Source: Sycobia sp. Sy_11 (taxonomy: Eukaryota > Arthropoda > Insecta > Hymenoptera > Epichrysomallidae). From it: a stretch of DNA of 64,000 nucleotides. The notes beneath the pieces are model-generated. The model saw only the letters and a program-made list of their open reading frames with translations. It was not told the DNA's origin and searched no databases. Within the stretch, counting starts at the first letter, position 1; each line of letters opens with the position of its first letter. Below, one piece after another: positions 46,464-58,107 of this stretch. The position numbers and the translations under genes are program-made. The stretch spans positions 1,162,501 through 1,226,500 of the forward strand of contig JACCIC010000064.1 of NCBI GenBank assembly GCA_018907035.1, read 5' to 3'.

Positions 46464-46926
46464 AATAATGTGAATTTAATGTTAGAGTCTAGTAAATTGG
46501 ACAGTGTTTATCATTCCTTATTCAATGGATTGGTTTTGAATAATTTTTGTAGAAGGGGAACTTAGATTTAATTTACTAAATTTGGTTGTGGGGATAAGGT
46601 ATATATAGATTAGAATATAAGGTTTAGTTTAATCCCTGATGAGGAGCCGTAGCTAGCTCGAATCGTTGAACAGGTCTTCAACTAGGTAAGATATTTATTT
46701 TAATATTTTATTTTCAGATTAGTTGACGGGGGTGAATGTAAACAAGGACAGTCTGACCGTCGTTATAATTTTTAATATAATTTTTAATTTAATTTTTAAT
46801 TTAATTTTTATTTTTAATTTTTATTTTATTTTTATTTTTATTTTTAGATTGATTTAATTGGACTGTAAAACCAATAAAAAAAATATATGTAATTGTATAC
46901 GGGCAGTCGACATAAGTACAATTAAA
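46464..46926 (+). repeat. PLE pLTR tail with hammerhead remnant
   Basis: After the ORF come the leader-like segment (TTAGATTTAATTTACTAAATTTGG) and a hammerhead motif at 46633-46672 (CTGATGAG kept, GAAA changed to GAAT). An internally deleted intron (about 46685-46717), AT-rich repeats and the terminal GTCGACATAAGTACAATTAAATTG complete it. Confidence 0.75.
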
Positions 46927-46939
46927 TTGTGCCAAGTTA

Positions 46940-48089
46940 TATGTATTTATTATGATTACATGCTAATAGGACTATTGTATAATATAGTATTATTATTATA
47001 ATATAGTCATTAGATTAGTTCTGTAAAGTTACTCAAACCGAATATAATTTAAAAAACCTGACCGTCAATTGAAAGATTGCTTTTGAATTTACAGTTAATT
47101 CATACCATCTCATAAAAAAAATAATAGCATGCGATATTGTTTTTTATCTGAAGGTTGTACTGCCTGAAGTATGCTTCGACTGCTGTATTCCTTTAACATC
47201 ATTTTGTCTACGTTTTTATTTTTAATATGTTGGTTTTCGAGGTCACATGACCCATATTATTTTAGAGCCGATTGATTTTATGCTTACTCGAAGATCCTGT
47301 ACTGATATTAATTTTTATTTATTCTTAATAAATTTATGATAATCACCCCCTCGTATGGCGTTAAAGGGATAAGACAGCAATTGGAAAAGCAGAAATTGAG
47401 TCCTACAACATCAAGGTTTATCTTAAGAAATAATCTTGTTTTTTAATATATTTTTACTTAAATAGAAATAAAGGATTATACAGTCATTTTTGACAATTCA
47501 TATTATTTTAATTTTGTTCTATTACTTTTTAATTGCAACTTTTCTTTAATTTTGATCTATTTTTCGCTGTAATTCTAAATTCAATACAATTATAAAAATT
47601 TCACACCCATAAGAAGAAATAATAATATATTTTATAGCTGAAAACTTCATATATTTTCTGATTCTAGGGCAAACATTGTATTTTGGATGTTAGTGGTAAT
47701 GCAATCAAACGACTGTATAGTGCACAGTTATATCCAATCGCTCTATTTATCAAAATTAAAGCACCAGAAATTATCATGTAAGTAAATAAATGCTTTCTGA
47801 ATCTCATTAGGTAGATAGACTCGTCTGATTAAATGATACACAACAAATTATTGATAAATTTTAATAATATAAAAAGGAATTGTGATTCTTTCTTTATTTA
47901 AAGTCATTAAAAAAATTTTTATTCTGTAACTGTAATATTTTAAATATATATAATTATGCATATTTTATAATTATCTATATGAATCTAATTATTGTTTAAT
48001 TGAATATTTACTATACATTTGGGGAAATCGACAATTAAAATAGAATAAATAATTAATATACAATACATAATTAATTTTAATAATTAAGG
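46940..48089. other. dlg1 intron flanks around the third exon
   Basis: Apart from the exon at 47669-47777 this is AT-rich sequence without recognisable elements. A Tourist-like or LTR signal was not seen. Confidence 0.55.
47669..47777 (+). CDS. dlg1: discs large (dlg1) exon: GUK C-terminal half begins
   Basis: The exon starts after TTCTAG in phase 0 and ends AT|GTAAGT, so the next exon must begin with the third base of a codon, as in other dlg genes. It encodes [16 protein letters not shown], nearly invariant in Dlg, then [18 protein letters not shown] where the family has AQLYPIA-FIKPKS---IM. The first half is fully conserved and the second half is drifted, including KP to KI. The size is about 110 bp (the start could be off by one base). 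The following exon, which would encode the EMN-R-TEEQAKKT helix, was not found before 64000, so the next intron exceeds 16 kb or the gene is interrupted. Confidence 0.9.
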
Positions 48090-48091
48090 TA

Positions 48092-49282
48092 TTAGGTTCT
48101 CAAATATCTCCCTTCCGCCTTTTTGTCTCATGAATTTCGCGGCTATGGACAAAGCGCTACAGAGCTCGTATCTAGCAATATTATTGATACATCATTTGAA
48201 AGGTTTTAACATATCGTACTAAAAGTCGCTATGCACGATTAGTTTGGATATTGCGTTTAAAAGTTATAGACGTGTAAACACGGAGTTCACTAACGCCGAA
48301 ATTCGCGAGATTTTAAGGTTTTCCTTCGTCAAAGGCAAATCCGCTCAAGAAACGTTCCGTGAGATTAATAGTGTTTTTGGAAATGGCACGCTATTACTTC
48401 AAACCGCAGAGGAATGATTTCGACGATTCAGAGCCGGTGAAAATGACACCATGGATAAGCCAGCCGGCATATGGCATCTCGTGACATCACCTAGAAGATG
48501 AGAGTTAGTCACCAAACCATTTTAAACCATCTGCAGAAGGCTGGATACAAAGAAAAGCTAGATGTTTGGGTACCGCATGATAAGCCTTCTGCACCCAATC
48601 AACGCCTGCGATGTGTTGCTGAAACGGAACGCACACGACCCATTTTTGAAGCGGGTGGTGACTGGTGATGAAAAATGGTCCAAGACCGGTGAACCGTCCC
48701 AAACAGTGGCTAAGCCGCGATTGACGACCAGGAAGGTTTTGCTTCGTGTTTGGTGGGACTGGAAGTGAATCATCCACTATGAGCTGCTCCCATATGGCTA
48801 GACGCTTAATTCTACCATCTACTGTCAACAACTGGACCGCTTGAAGCTGGCTATCGACCAGAAGCGTCCAAAATTGGCCAACAGGAAGGGTGTAGTGTTC
48901 CAGCAGGACAACGCCAGACCACACCCTTCGTTGATGACTCGTCAGATGCTAGGGGAGTTCGGATAGGAGGTTTTATCGCATTCACAATATAGTCCGGAAA
49001 TCGCGCCAAGTGATTATCAGCTGTTCCTGTCCATGTCGAACTTCCTTGGTGGTGTAGAGTTGGACTCAAAAGAGGCTTGTGAAAAGTGGCTGTCCGAGTT
49101 CTTCGCAAATAAGGAGAGGCGTGAGGTTTCTAGGAGAGGGGTATTATGAAGTTGCCGTCTAGATGGAAACAGATTATCGAACAAAACGGCGCATATTTGA
49201 AGTAAATCTGACCACTGTAACACTTTTTATAAAGCATCAAATGAAGAGCATAAAAGCGGAAGGGAGATATTTGACAACCTAA
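48092..49282 (+). mobile_element. full-length mariner with TIRs and TA duplication (dead)
   Basis: The inverted ends agree over about 30 bp (left TTAGGTTCTCAAATATCTCC; right, reversed, TTAGGTTGTCAAATATCTCC), with TA on both sides (48090-48091, 49283-49284). At 1191 bp it is close to full length. Readable pieces in shifting frames are TNAEIREIL, AEEWFRRFRAGENDTMDKPAG, SHQTILNHLQKAGYKEKLDVWVPHD, DPFLKRVVTGDEKW (first Asp, 48640-48680), TVAKPRLTTRKVLLRVWWDWK, QQLDRLKLAID, FQQDNARPH (second Asp), SPEIAPSDYQLF and FYERGIMKLPSRWKQIIEQNGAYL. Motifs resemble the mellifera (Ammar1-like) group. The third catalytic Asp region reads P-EIAPSD, and several frameshifts are present. Confidence 0.85.
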
Positions 49283-49284
49283 TA

Positions 49285-50510
49285 TAATAAATAAGTTCTC
49301 TTAAATGAGTTTCACAAAAATTATTTTATTAATACTGATATTTGTTTCGGTCATTAAATCATTTTTAAAGTTTTATACAAAATAAATATGTGTGTAAACT
49401 AATATTTATATATTTGTATAACGGTAAATTTTTATGCGCCGAAGAAAATGGTTGTTCTACATTATTGTGATCTTTTATAGTTATGTTTCTATTCTTTCCT
49501 AAGATGATCATAAAAATTTACGGGAGTCAGCCTAAAATGATTTATATTGCATCGTAATAAACGAATTCAAATTATATTAGTCAGGCTGTGACGCTTTAGA
49601 ACTATTGTAAGAATTTTTTCCTCCTGTTTTTGGAAATGATGTCTTCTGCGCGATCGCAGGTTTTCTTTTCAAAACTACTCGTCACTATCACGAAACGTTA
49701 ATCCGTGATAATTGGTTAGGTTGGAATAAATTATCCTTTTAACTCTTATTTCGAGTTTACAACAAGTCTTTATTTATAGATACTGAAGTATGAATATTAC
49801 AAGATATACAGTTAAACCGAAATGGTCTTTACTCTATCCATATTCAACGAAGACTGATAGTTCTCTGCTTGATCTCGAAAGAGAAGTTTCGGTAAGCTCT
49901 TAAGGAGCGAGAATAGAGGGTATATTTCCTTGCGCTTTATTGCGGAAAAATTCTACCGCAAAAGTAGAAATTGTGACATCGATGGTATCGGATAATGAGG
50001 GCACCATCTGTGATTTTAGAGCCCTTCCTAAATAGTCCAGACTTTGGCTCCCCCTCTTAATTGTCCTAATATGGTATTCTCGTTGTATGCCTGAGTACTC
50101 CCTTTCATTATATGGCAAGCAACTGTTGAGCCAACACGCGAGTGCAGTCTCGTGCTATTGAACTATACTATTCAGTGCCCAACAGACATTAAGCAATATA
50201 TAAAAATAAACTGTATGGTTTTATAAACACAGTATAAATACATTGTTCCTTATCAAGAAATAGTAATTTAGAAGCATTAACAAAAAATGCAGAAACTCCG
50301 TGAGAAAGAATTCTATGTATTACTCGGATTTTCATGCGTTTTCTAGATTTATCTTTCTTATTATTCTAAATTAATTTTAATAGCTTTCTTTGAGGATTTT
50401 AATATATATTTATATGTATATAGTATGAATATGTATAGGTATATATTTCTATTGAACGGGCCATAAACTCCCCGTTAAGAGTTTCCCGATCAACTATGCA
50501 TTAGATGATG
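49285..50510. other. unassigned sequence downstream of the BEL gag
   Basis: AT-rich to 49630. 49640-50160 is more balanced in composition and lies 3' of the BEL gag (minus strand), so it may include element sequence or an LTR, but no terminus was matched. Confidence 0.4.
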
Positions 50511-50512
50511 AG

Positions 50513-51193
50513 TTACTTCTTAAAATAATTGTCTATAATTAGAAATAATGCTAAGTTTTTCACACAGCGCCTTATTTTCTTGGACCCGACTTGAACAGTC
50601 ACTGATCGGATAATTCTGTGTGCTCTTGGATATGTTTTGACGACTGTACCCATTGTATACATCCTTTCGATAATTTCCCACGCGCGATGATAGTTATCTG
50701 CAATTATGCCGATATTCTTAATTTTATTAGAAGCTTCTCCCTTTAACGCATACTTTAAGCACTGCAATTTTTCTACATTTGTGAAATCGCTTTGGCTATC
50801 AATCAACGGTTGAAGCGAATCTTTGGAGGATAGCCAATCTTCATTGCGACCGCTAAATGTTAGCAAAGCTGCTTCAGGTAGCTTTTCTCGTCTTTTGCGA
50901 GTTTTCACACCGTTGCACTCTGCAGTGCGTTAGAGTTGTGCACATTATCGGCTTCCAAAATACACTTTCGCTCTTGTGAAGCTTTAAGAAATCTTCTGCT
51001 TTACAATACTATCATAATACTGATCTAAATTTTTGAATTTTTCTGCTTTTAAAGCTTGATTGCTTATATGAAAAAACTCCATTTCGTTTAGAATAGCTTC
51101 GAAATAACTGTAATAATCTAGTCGCATCGGAAGCTTTGTGGGATTCGCGTTTTCTACATTATATTTATCTACAAATACGATAAAACTTGTCAT
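50513..51193 (-). pseudogene. BEL/Pao gag fragment
   Basis: The frame 50984-51193 gives FVDKYNVENANPTKLPMRLDYYSYFEAILNEME, the N-terminal gag block of BEL/Pao elements. The frame 50513-50908 gives REKLPEAALLTFSGRNEDWLSSKDSLQPLIDSQSDFTNVEKLQCLKYALKGEASNKIKNI, the conserved Pao gag region (LPK--LP-FSG---DW--F-D-F--LI---L---EKL-YL---L-GEA). The joining residues between them lie in other frames. No protease or pol follows, so the copy is truncated or internally deleted. Upstream (51240-51960) a pyrimidine-rich, partly GC-rich region may hold its 5' LTR. Confidence 0.75.
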
Positions 51194-51479
51194 TTGCTCC
51201 TAAATTACTCCCCGTTTGAATGCAGGAACACTTCATTTCTCCGCGAGTTCCGACATTTCGAAAAACAGGAATATGAATGAGAGCGAAAGTGTCGATTCTC
51301 TTTTCTACGAACTTACTGGTTCTGATGGGAAAAATTATTCCACTGCTATAGCGATTAGTCAAGAAAGGGGGGCAATGAACAACACCGAGATTGTTTATGG
51401 CATATATCTTCCCCGCGTTCAATTACAAATCTACCTGTGTTACAAAATTTTAACAACCCAACGATGTACACATCGAACT

Positions 51480-51965
51480 ACCTCTCCTCTCTCACTCCGT
51501 GCACCGAAGATATTGGAGGGCTGGAGCTATTGGTCAGCCCGGTGTGGAAGGGAGGCGTGGGCGTGGGCGTTCGCCCTCTTCTTCGCTCTTTCTTTCGCTC
51601 CACTCCTTTCCGTCTCTCTACTTTCTTTCACCGTTCTCACTCCGTTCTCTTTCGCCTATCCTTTTTCTTCTCCATTTCTTCCTTCTCGTCTTCTTCCTCC
51701 ATTGCTCAACTCCGCTCCTTTATTTCTCATTTCTGCTCTCCCACATCTCTTCACTTTCTCTATCTTGTATCTCCCTATATTGCGTTCTTCTCTCTGACTC
51801 GGTTCTCCTTTTTCTCAGCTCGACGGTTGGTAACAAAGTGTCTGAACCGCGCGTCTCCAATTTCAAGCCGTAAAAGAGAGGGGAAAGTGAGGGGTAGGAC
51901 GACAACCGAACGCGATTCGGGCGGTCGGGACACATCGAACGCGATGCTTGCAGCGCGAATATAGC
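51480..51965. repeat. pyrimidine-rich, LTR-like block
   Basis: Strong T/C bias on the plus strand from 51580 to 51820 creates long serine/leucine/phenylalanine ORFs in two frames that have no family signature. On the minus strand TGTTACCAACCGTCGAGC (near 51837) could start an LTR belonging to the BEL gag. This is a positional guess only. Confidence 0.35.
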
Positions 51966-53294
51966 ATTTTGCTTCTTTACAAAACTAAGAGCAATTTGTT
52001 TGCATCAATAGAAATAATACGCCTACTATAATACAAACATACCACGTACGCGACAACATACTAACATATGTACATATTCGCGGCACATAGTTGATATAAT
52101 TGGCGGTATAACTTAGATGTATCCCTTTCGCTAGATTTTCTAGAATAATTTTTGAAAAAAACTACATGTTAATTTCTTACCTTTAAATGATATATACGTT
52201 ATAATTACCTCGTTAGGCACCTTTCTATTCATTTATTCTACGAGAAAAATTTTAAATATAAGTTGATTCGACTTTAATACGTGTATATAACTAAGTAAGA
52301 CAATAATATAAAAAAATTTTTCATTAATTTTTTTTTATACTGTTGAAAAACAAAAATTTTATACTGAGCGCATAAATTTTTTTAAATTTTAATCCGCTTA
52401 TCTATTACTAACATCAATAATTCGTTGCACATAATTAAACTTCTGCCTAATAATACAACAAGCTTATGAAAAAAAATTGAACATACGACCTTATGACCAT
52501 AAATTTCGAATCTATTAATATCTATTTCAAGAAAATTTTTTTGAATATGAAAAGTTGATATAATTTTTTTTTATTTGGCAGATTTTTAAATATTAAATTT
52601 TTTGCAAATGCAATAAAGCATTTTTTTTATATTTTATTGTCTATTCATTAATTTAGATAATTAAATTAATTTCGTCTTATGCTAACTAATTTATTATATC
52701 ATCTTAATCCCTATTTAATCTATAAATTACAACTAAAATGGCAATCAAACTTGCAATAACTCCCGATTATCTTCCTCATTCTTTCAAAAAAAAATTAACA
52801 TTGGACGAATTTGCATACAAAAGAGATAAAGAAACTCAATACACGTTTGAATCCAATAATAATTAGTTATTTAATTTCAAATTTTACGTGTCAATTCTGA
52901 ATTATGACTAAATTTTACGTATAATTATCATCACTCGTGAGTTTACTCGCTATTGTGCGTTTACTCCTTCTTGTGCAGACGACGCGGCGATCCGAGTGAC
53001 GGGCGGTGCGGTAAGGGGCCGGGAGATAGGGATGAGTCCAAGGCGCGACAACGCGCACGAGCGTCTTGAGCCTTACTCTAAGCTGGAGATGGCACGCGCG
53101 TTTCTCTTTGAATGTGTCGGCGCAGCGCCTTGTGACCCCCGTTACAATATATATATATTCGCACAATGCTAAGCTTCTATACAAGGATGACAAAGGATAC
53201 TGTAAACATCATGTTGCTTATCTCATTATCCCCATGCGTATGTATGATTCATTGTCGGTTGGAAACCCAAGCCTGTGTAACCTCGACCGCAACG

Positions 53295-53333
<39 letters not shown>

Positions 53334-54087
53334 CGGACTCCACTTCTCAAGAATTATAATAAGCTACGTCCTTGAAAAGTCCGTAGTGCAAAACATTCTG
53401 CAAGCCTTCGTAATTAATTTCACTAGTAGTCGCTGCGATCGATTCGGACATCCTTCAAAGGTATGCAGTAATCTTAATTACCATCGCCCGTGGTAAGAAG
53501 AGACGAAAATGTTTCAAGGCGCCATAGAATGGTCGAATTGTCACGTATGTGATTTTCTTTGTTTCTAAACTAAACTTTTACGCTCTCCGTATTAAATATC
53601 GTTATTTAAGGCTCTGTTTGTTGATTGTTTGTGTGTCTTTGTTTAAACGCAACTTAACATCCCATAAGATATTAATATTTCTAAATAGAACCCGTGCATA
53701 TACTCTTGATAATATTCAAAAAGAATAAACTAGACTGCACGCTCTAGCGTGATTTAATTTTATGCTAAAATTAGACTATTTTAAATTAAATAAAAAGCTT
53801 GATTAAAAAAAAATTAAATAAAAGATATCTGATTTTTAAATTTGTTATGTTAATATTCTTATACTCAAAAGTATTTTGACGTGATAATACGGTATTATGT
53901 AAACGGTCATATATGAGGGAGGGTTGTGAATAATAATTTAATCCATTTTCAAGATCAGGAATCATTTGCGATCGAAATATTTACTAACAAGCTGTTTTAC
54001 ATATAAAATCAAGTATATCATATGCAAAAAGATCAAAAATACTTTCTTTCCAATATGTATATACTTAAGACCCTGAACATAGCCAAA

Positions 54088-54137
<50 letters not shown>

Positions 54138-55200
54138 ACCAGTCACAAGGACGAATTGTCCAGATAAGTCCGACGCGTACGCCATCCGCCAAGCGAACAA
54201 CATTAAAGTGCTCGCGCACGCGCCACTGCGCCTTGTACTTGGCTCCGTCTCCCGTTCCCTTAGGAATTAATCGTTATACATAATTATACGGTGATACAGA
54301 TAAGTATCACCGTATAATTATCAAGTAATCGAATACTTGCTGTTCGGAAAATGTTGAGGTTTTCTAAAGAGGTAAAGGGTTATGCTTTCTAAAAGCAATT
54401 ATCCGTTGTATGATGGGAAATTCTGATATTTTCCTTAAAAGAAGCCTTTCTACAGACTTATGTTGAAATAGGTCGTATTCAGGCTTTCTGAAAATATCGA
54501 CAATTTCGAAATCAGGGGACGTGTATGGTTTGGCACCTTGGGCTCACCGACCGTCCGGCTGCGACTAGTGCGAGTGGGGCTTAGCGCCCGAACTGAGAGA
54601 GCGCGCGACATATATTCTTGCGTGGTCTTTACTAAGCTTAGTATCCTCTGTACATTATTGATTACTAATAGTAATTCAGTCTAATTTTTGGTTTTGTTTC
54701 GTCATTAATTATTTATAAAAAATCTCAGCAATTATTCAATTATATATTGACTGCTAATATTACTTTAGACACATGTTAATACAAATTTAGTTATGATACT
54801 GATATATAAATGTTTTTTTATCGTAGAATTGCTCTGTCTTACGAATCTCAACATATCTCAAAATAACCAGTAATTAACAAAATTTATTTAGATTTAAGGT
54901 GATACGAAACAGTCAGAATGTTTCGAAGTCACTGAGTTAATTTAAAAAATCAAAACGATGAAAGGTATAAAATTAAGTGAAGCCTTTACTTTAAATTAAC
55001 CAAGATAGTATTATTAAATATAAATTAATAACTGACTTATATTAAATTTATTTATCTACTGTAAAGATCGCTTAAAAAATTTTTATAATAATTTAAAGCT
55101 TATGAGCTTTTCTACTGGTAAAGCTGAAAAAAAATTTATATATAAAGAATAATATTGAAAACGTATTGTCATGATGTAAACATTAAACTATATATATAAA
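51966..55200. other. unassigned AT-rich sequence with GC-rich islands
   Basis: 51966-52910 and 53340-54130 are AT-rich with nothing recognised. 52960-53147 is GC-rich and ends GTTACA against a TA tract, as LTR ends do. 54130-54240 and 54520-54610 are similar GC-rich scraps. TA microsatellites lie at about 53300-53332 and 54090-54131. A perfect palindrome is listed separately. Confidence 0.45.
54280..54321. repeat. perfect 18-bp inverted repeat, 6-nt loop
   Basis: ATAATTATACGGTGATAC (54280-54297) is followed by AGATAA and the exact reverse complement (54304-54321). It would form a strong hairpin in either strand. Function unknown. Confidence 0.9.
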
Positions 55201-55214
55201 GCAATATCGCTCAT

Positions 55215-55550
55215 TCATTGTAATAAATTGCATTTGACACCGCGAACATCTCGTCCGACGTGATTCGATCGCCGTCGTCCGCCATTGTACTTATTCCCCC
55301 CCTTTTTTTTAAATTTTAAAGAGACGCGCGTTGTGATCACTCTCGCTCGGGTCGCCGACGGAACTGGAAGGAGGTAGTATAGGAGAGGAATGGGACTGAT
55401 TTGGGGCGATAAACGGGACAAATTAGTGGGGAAAAAAGAGGGTGAGAGGACGAAGAAAGGAGAGAAGAGTAGAGAGAAATAGAACAGTGATTCGCTAAAG
55501 AGAGCGAGAGAAGAAGGGGGAATAGAGCGAAAGAAAGAGATAAGGAAAAA

Positions 55551-55601
<51 letters not shown>

Positions 55602-56100
55602 AGGAAATTGAGTCAAAGGCAAGAAAGATAGAGAGTTAAGGAGAAATAATATGAGAAGTAAGAAGAAGGAGACAGATGAACAGAGAGGACGGGCAACGGT
55701 GCCCGCCCTTCCATCCACGGACCCATCGCCATAATCGACCCTCCAGCTGCGTGTCAGAAGTTGGTGCGCGCCACGTAGTGTCGATTTTTTTTGTTTGTTT
55801 TCCCCCGGGTGAACGATAGGGCGTCGGCGTTCGCAGTGACCGAGTCCTGTCGGACGCACACTCGCGCATAGAAGTGATTTGAGTAATTTGCCGAATATGA
55901 GTTACCCTATATTATGTTAGTATATTATGTTAGTTACTTAGTTGAATAAAGTGCGCCGTGCGTACATAATAGATGTAAACTCGTTTTTTTTTGTTCTGTG
56001 TCTCCCTCCCTCTGTGCCTTACATCAAACTTCGTGGTGTTTTTGTTCCTTTTACAGGCCGGCGGAGCTCCCCCCCCCCATTAATTTCAAATGAAGTAAGT
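55215..56100. other. GC/purine-rich block with (GA)n, possibly LTR-derived
   Basis: A (GA)n run at about 55553-55598 sits in a purine-rich region. GC-rich sequence follows (55680-55870), then an AATAAA signal near 55944. A long minus-strand ORF here (214 codons) is composed of Ser/Leu/Phe repeats from the GA run and shows no family motif. Nothing firm can be assigned. Confidence 0.4.
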
Positions 56101-56180
56101 AAGTGCCGAATAAATTAAATATTTGTGTGCGAAAGAGCAAGATTAAAATCAAATTTATTTTGTTACTGTAAAATTTCTCG

Positions 56181-56186
<6 letters not shown>

Positions 56187-56244
<58 letters not shown>
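56187..56244. repeat. (TA)n microsatellite
   Basis: Pure TA run. Another lies at about 57008-57050. Confidence 0.95.
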
Positions 56245-56247
<3 letters not shown>

Positions 56248-56269
56248 CACTCAGCTTCTAAAGGGTCAA

Positions 56270-56545
56270 ATAAGAATTTTGTATTCGGATGGTAAAAACC
56301 GATGTCCTGGTGTGTAGAGATGAGTTTTATGAGGATCTTTGTCTTTGCACAGTAGCAACATATGTACACGTGTTTCGTTACGACTTCCACAAGAATTTGG
56401 TTTTCACACGCTATAAACCGATGTCCAGGTCTGTAGGGACTACTTGTAGAGGGAGTTTCGCGTTCATAAAGTAGTATACAAAGTCTAGGTATGTAGAAGA
56501 AACTTCTATGGGGAATTTTATGTTCGAACGGTGAAGACAGATGTC
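56270..56545. repeat. minisatellite, about 60-bp units, inverted relative to 33734
   Basis: Four degenerate units recur with the pattern GATGTCC-GGT-TGTAGRGA, GA-TT-TATG-GGA. Reading the opposite strand they match the units at 33734-33935 (GAATACAAAAT-CTC, GTCGT, GACATCG). Unit length is nearer 60 than 55 bp here. Confidence 0.6.
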
Positions 56546-57006
56546 CTGTAGAACAGAATAAAACATAACCTTTATTCTCTTAATTAATACGTATAGTAGT
56601 AACTACTAAGTACAAACTATTGTTTGAGCTGAATATAGTGCAATGCTAGATTTTCAATCAGTAAACTATAAAAAATAGTTGTGTGACGGGACGCACGATA
56701 GAAATTAATACTTCTCAAGAGAAAAAAAAGTATGTATTATCTGGTTCTCTACCTCTCTCTCTTCTTTATTCTCTACATGTTATTATGTAGGGGGATGAAA
56801 GGATTCTGTTTTCGCACACCAAGAATTTTATCTATAATAATGTTTTTTTTTTTTTTTAAGAATTCACAACAATACGAAATACGGTTTGAATATATATAAT
56901 AAATTTATAATGGATTTTCCTGTAAATTAATAGGAATATAGGGAAGATGGGGCTCTTTTTGTAATCCAAAAATTGTATTTACCAATTTTTGAAATTATAT
57001 ATATTA

Positions 57007-57053
<47 letters not shown>

Positions 57054-57142
57054 TTTTCTAATGTCTATTTATTTAACTTTATTTTTCACGTATAGATGAT
57101 TCTGTCTAGTAAAAGTTTTGGAAAAATTTATTATTTTTCAAT

Positions 57143-57745
57143 TGTGACGAGGAACGCAAGCACTGCGTGCGCCTGCCTTCCCCGTCCCGTTGCTCTCTCT
57201 CCAGCTGTAGCATGTACATATTTATCTGTATATTTATATGTAGAAATGTTTGTATGTTGCAGGCCGACGCACAACCACCGGCGGAGAGGTAAGTGAGAGA
57301 GAGAGCGGGGAGTGGGGAGAGACAGCCACGCGCGCGAATTAGGGAGACAGAAAGAGAGCCGCGAAGAGGACACACGCGTCGTAACCGGCCTTTCACGCAC
57401 GTTTTTGCTTTGGCTTCTCGCTACGGTCGTGTCGTGACTAACGGCGTGCGGGAACACCTTGTGCTTCGAGTGTTTCCCTCGTCTCGTACCTCGTCTTCGG
57501 GGAGGGTACTTGATTGGACGCGCGTTCTGTGCCACAGTGTTGTGGGTGTGTGCGGTGCACACGCGCCGGGCAAGAGTCCGAGCGGACGAATTGTCGTCCG
57601 ACCCCGCCTCCGCGGAATAGCCGCCCCATCCCGGGGTCTCCGGACGCCGACGTCACCGCCGCTCCCGGCGAAGGAAGGTGCTGCCGCCGGACGAGTACGC
57701 GCTGCGGGACCAACGAGTTCCGGTTCCCTGTAAGTGGCAGCTCCT

Positions 57746-57787
<42 letters not shown>

Positions 57788-58107
57788 CGAACGCCCCGCG
57801 CGCCGTCGCCTCGGCGACCATCGGCCTGCGTCCCGCACGCCTCATATATAGGCGCTGCGTTGTATTCTTTGTTTGCACTGCGTTATTAAACCTTATTTAA
57901 ATTTTAATTATTTTTATTCTTTATTATTATCAAGTGTGCTCCATTAGCCGCCCTGTCCCACGCGCAGTCCCGAACGCGATATTTCGCCCTTCGCGAACCA
58001 CCCCTCTCCCTTGCCGGAATCCTTCGGGGCTAAGCCCAGCCGGGCACAGATTTGCAACGGCCGTGCCCGCCGTCCTCGTGCTCGAGGCGGACACGCGCAC
58101 CGTTACA
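57143..58107 (+). repeat. 5' LTR of the Ty3/gypsy element
   Basis: The 965-bp segment starts TGTGACGAGGAACGC and ends CCGTTACA, immediately followed by a primer-binding site. Inside are a (CT)n run (57748-57783), a TATATA box (57845-57850) and an ATTAAA signal (57885-57890), compatible with U3-R-U5 order. A diverged copy of its first 185 bp lies at 21640. It is GC-rich compared with its surroundings. The 3' LTR is outside the window. ORFs within it are compositional. Confidence 0.8.

Larger units (their letters stand above)
38776..46926. mobile_element. inverted Penelope-like pair, interrupted by an R1-type element
   Basis: Perfect 13-bp repeats TTGTGCCAAGTTA (38763-38775 and 46927-46939) bracket the whole block. 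The left arm (38776-40600) is a minus-strand PLE and the right arm (45581-46926) is a plus-strand PLE. They meet head to head through a (ATT)n(GTT)n tract at 45585-45668. The R1-type element 40601-45565 was later inserted in the left arm. Without it the unit is about 3.2 kb. Head-to-head, partly truncated dimers are a known PLE insertion outcome. Confidence 0.85.

Noticed and set aside
51216..51964. Two overlapping plus-strand ORFs of 193 and 175 codons
   Set aside because: Both arise from a pyrimidine-rich stretch, open in more than one frame at once, and carry no family motif.
55215..55859. A 214-codon minus-strand ORF
   Set aside because: It is Ser/Leu/Phe repeat generated by a GA run and purine bias; no domain, and the flanks look like repetitive DNA.
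57293..57900. Long ORFs on both strands between 57131 and 57900
   Set aside because: They fall inside the gypsy LTR; GC-rich composition and a CT run explain the open frames.
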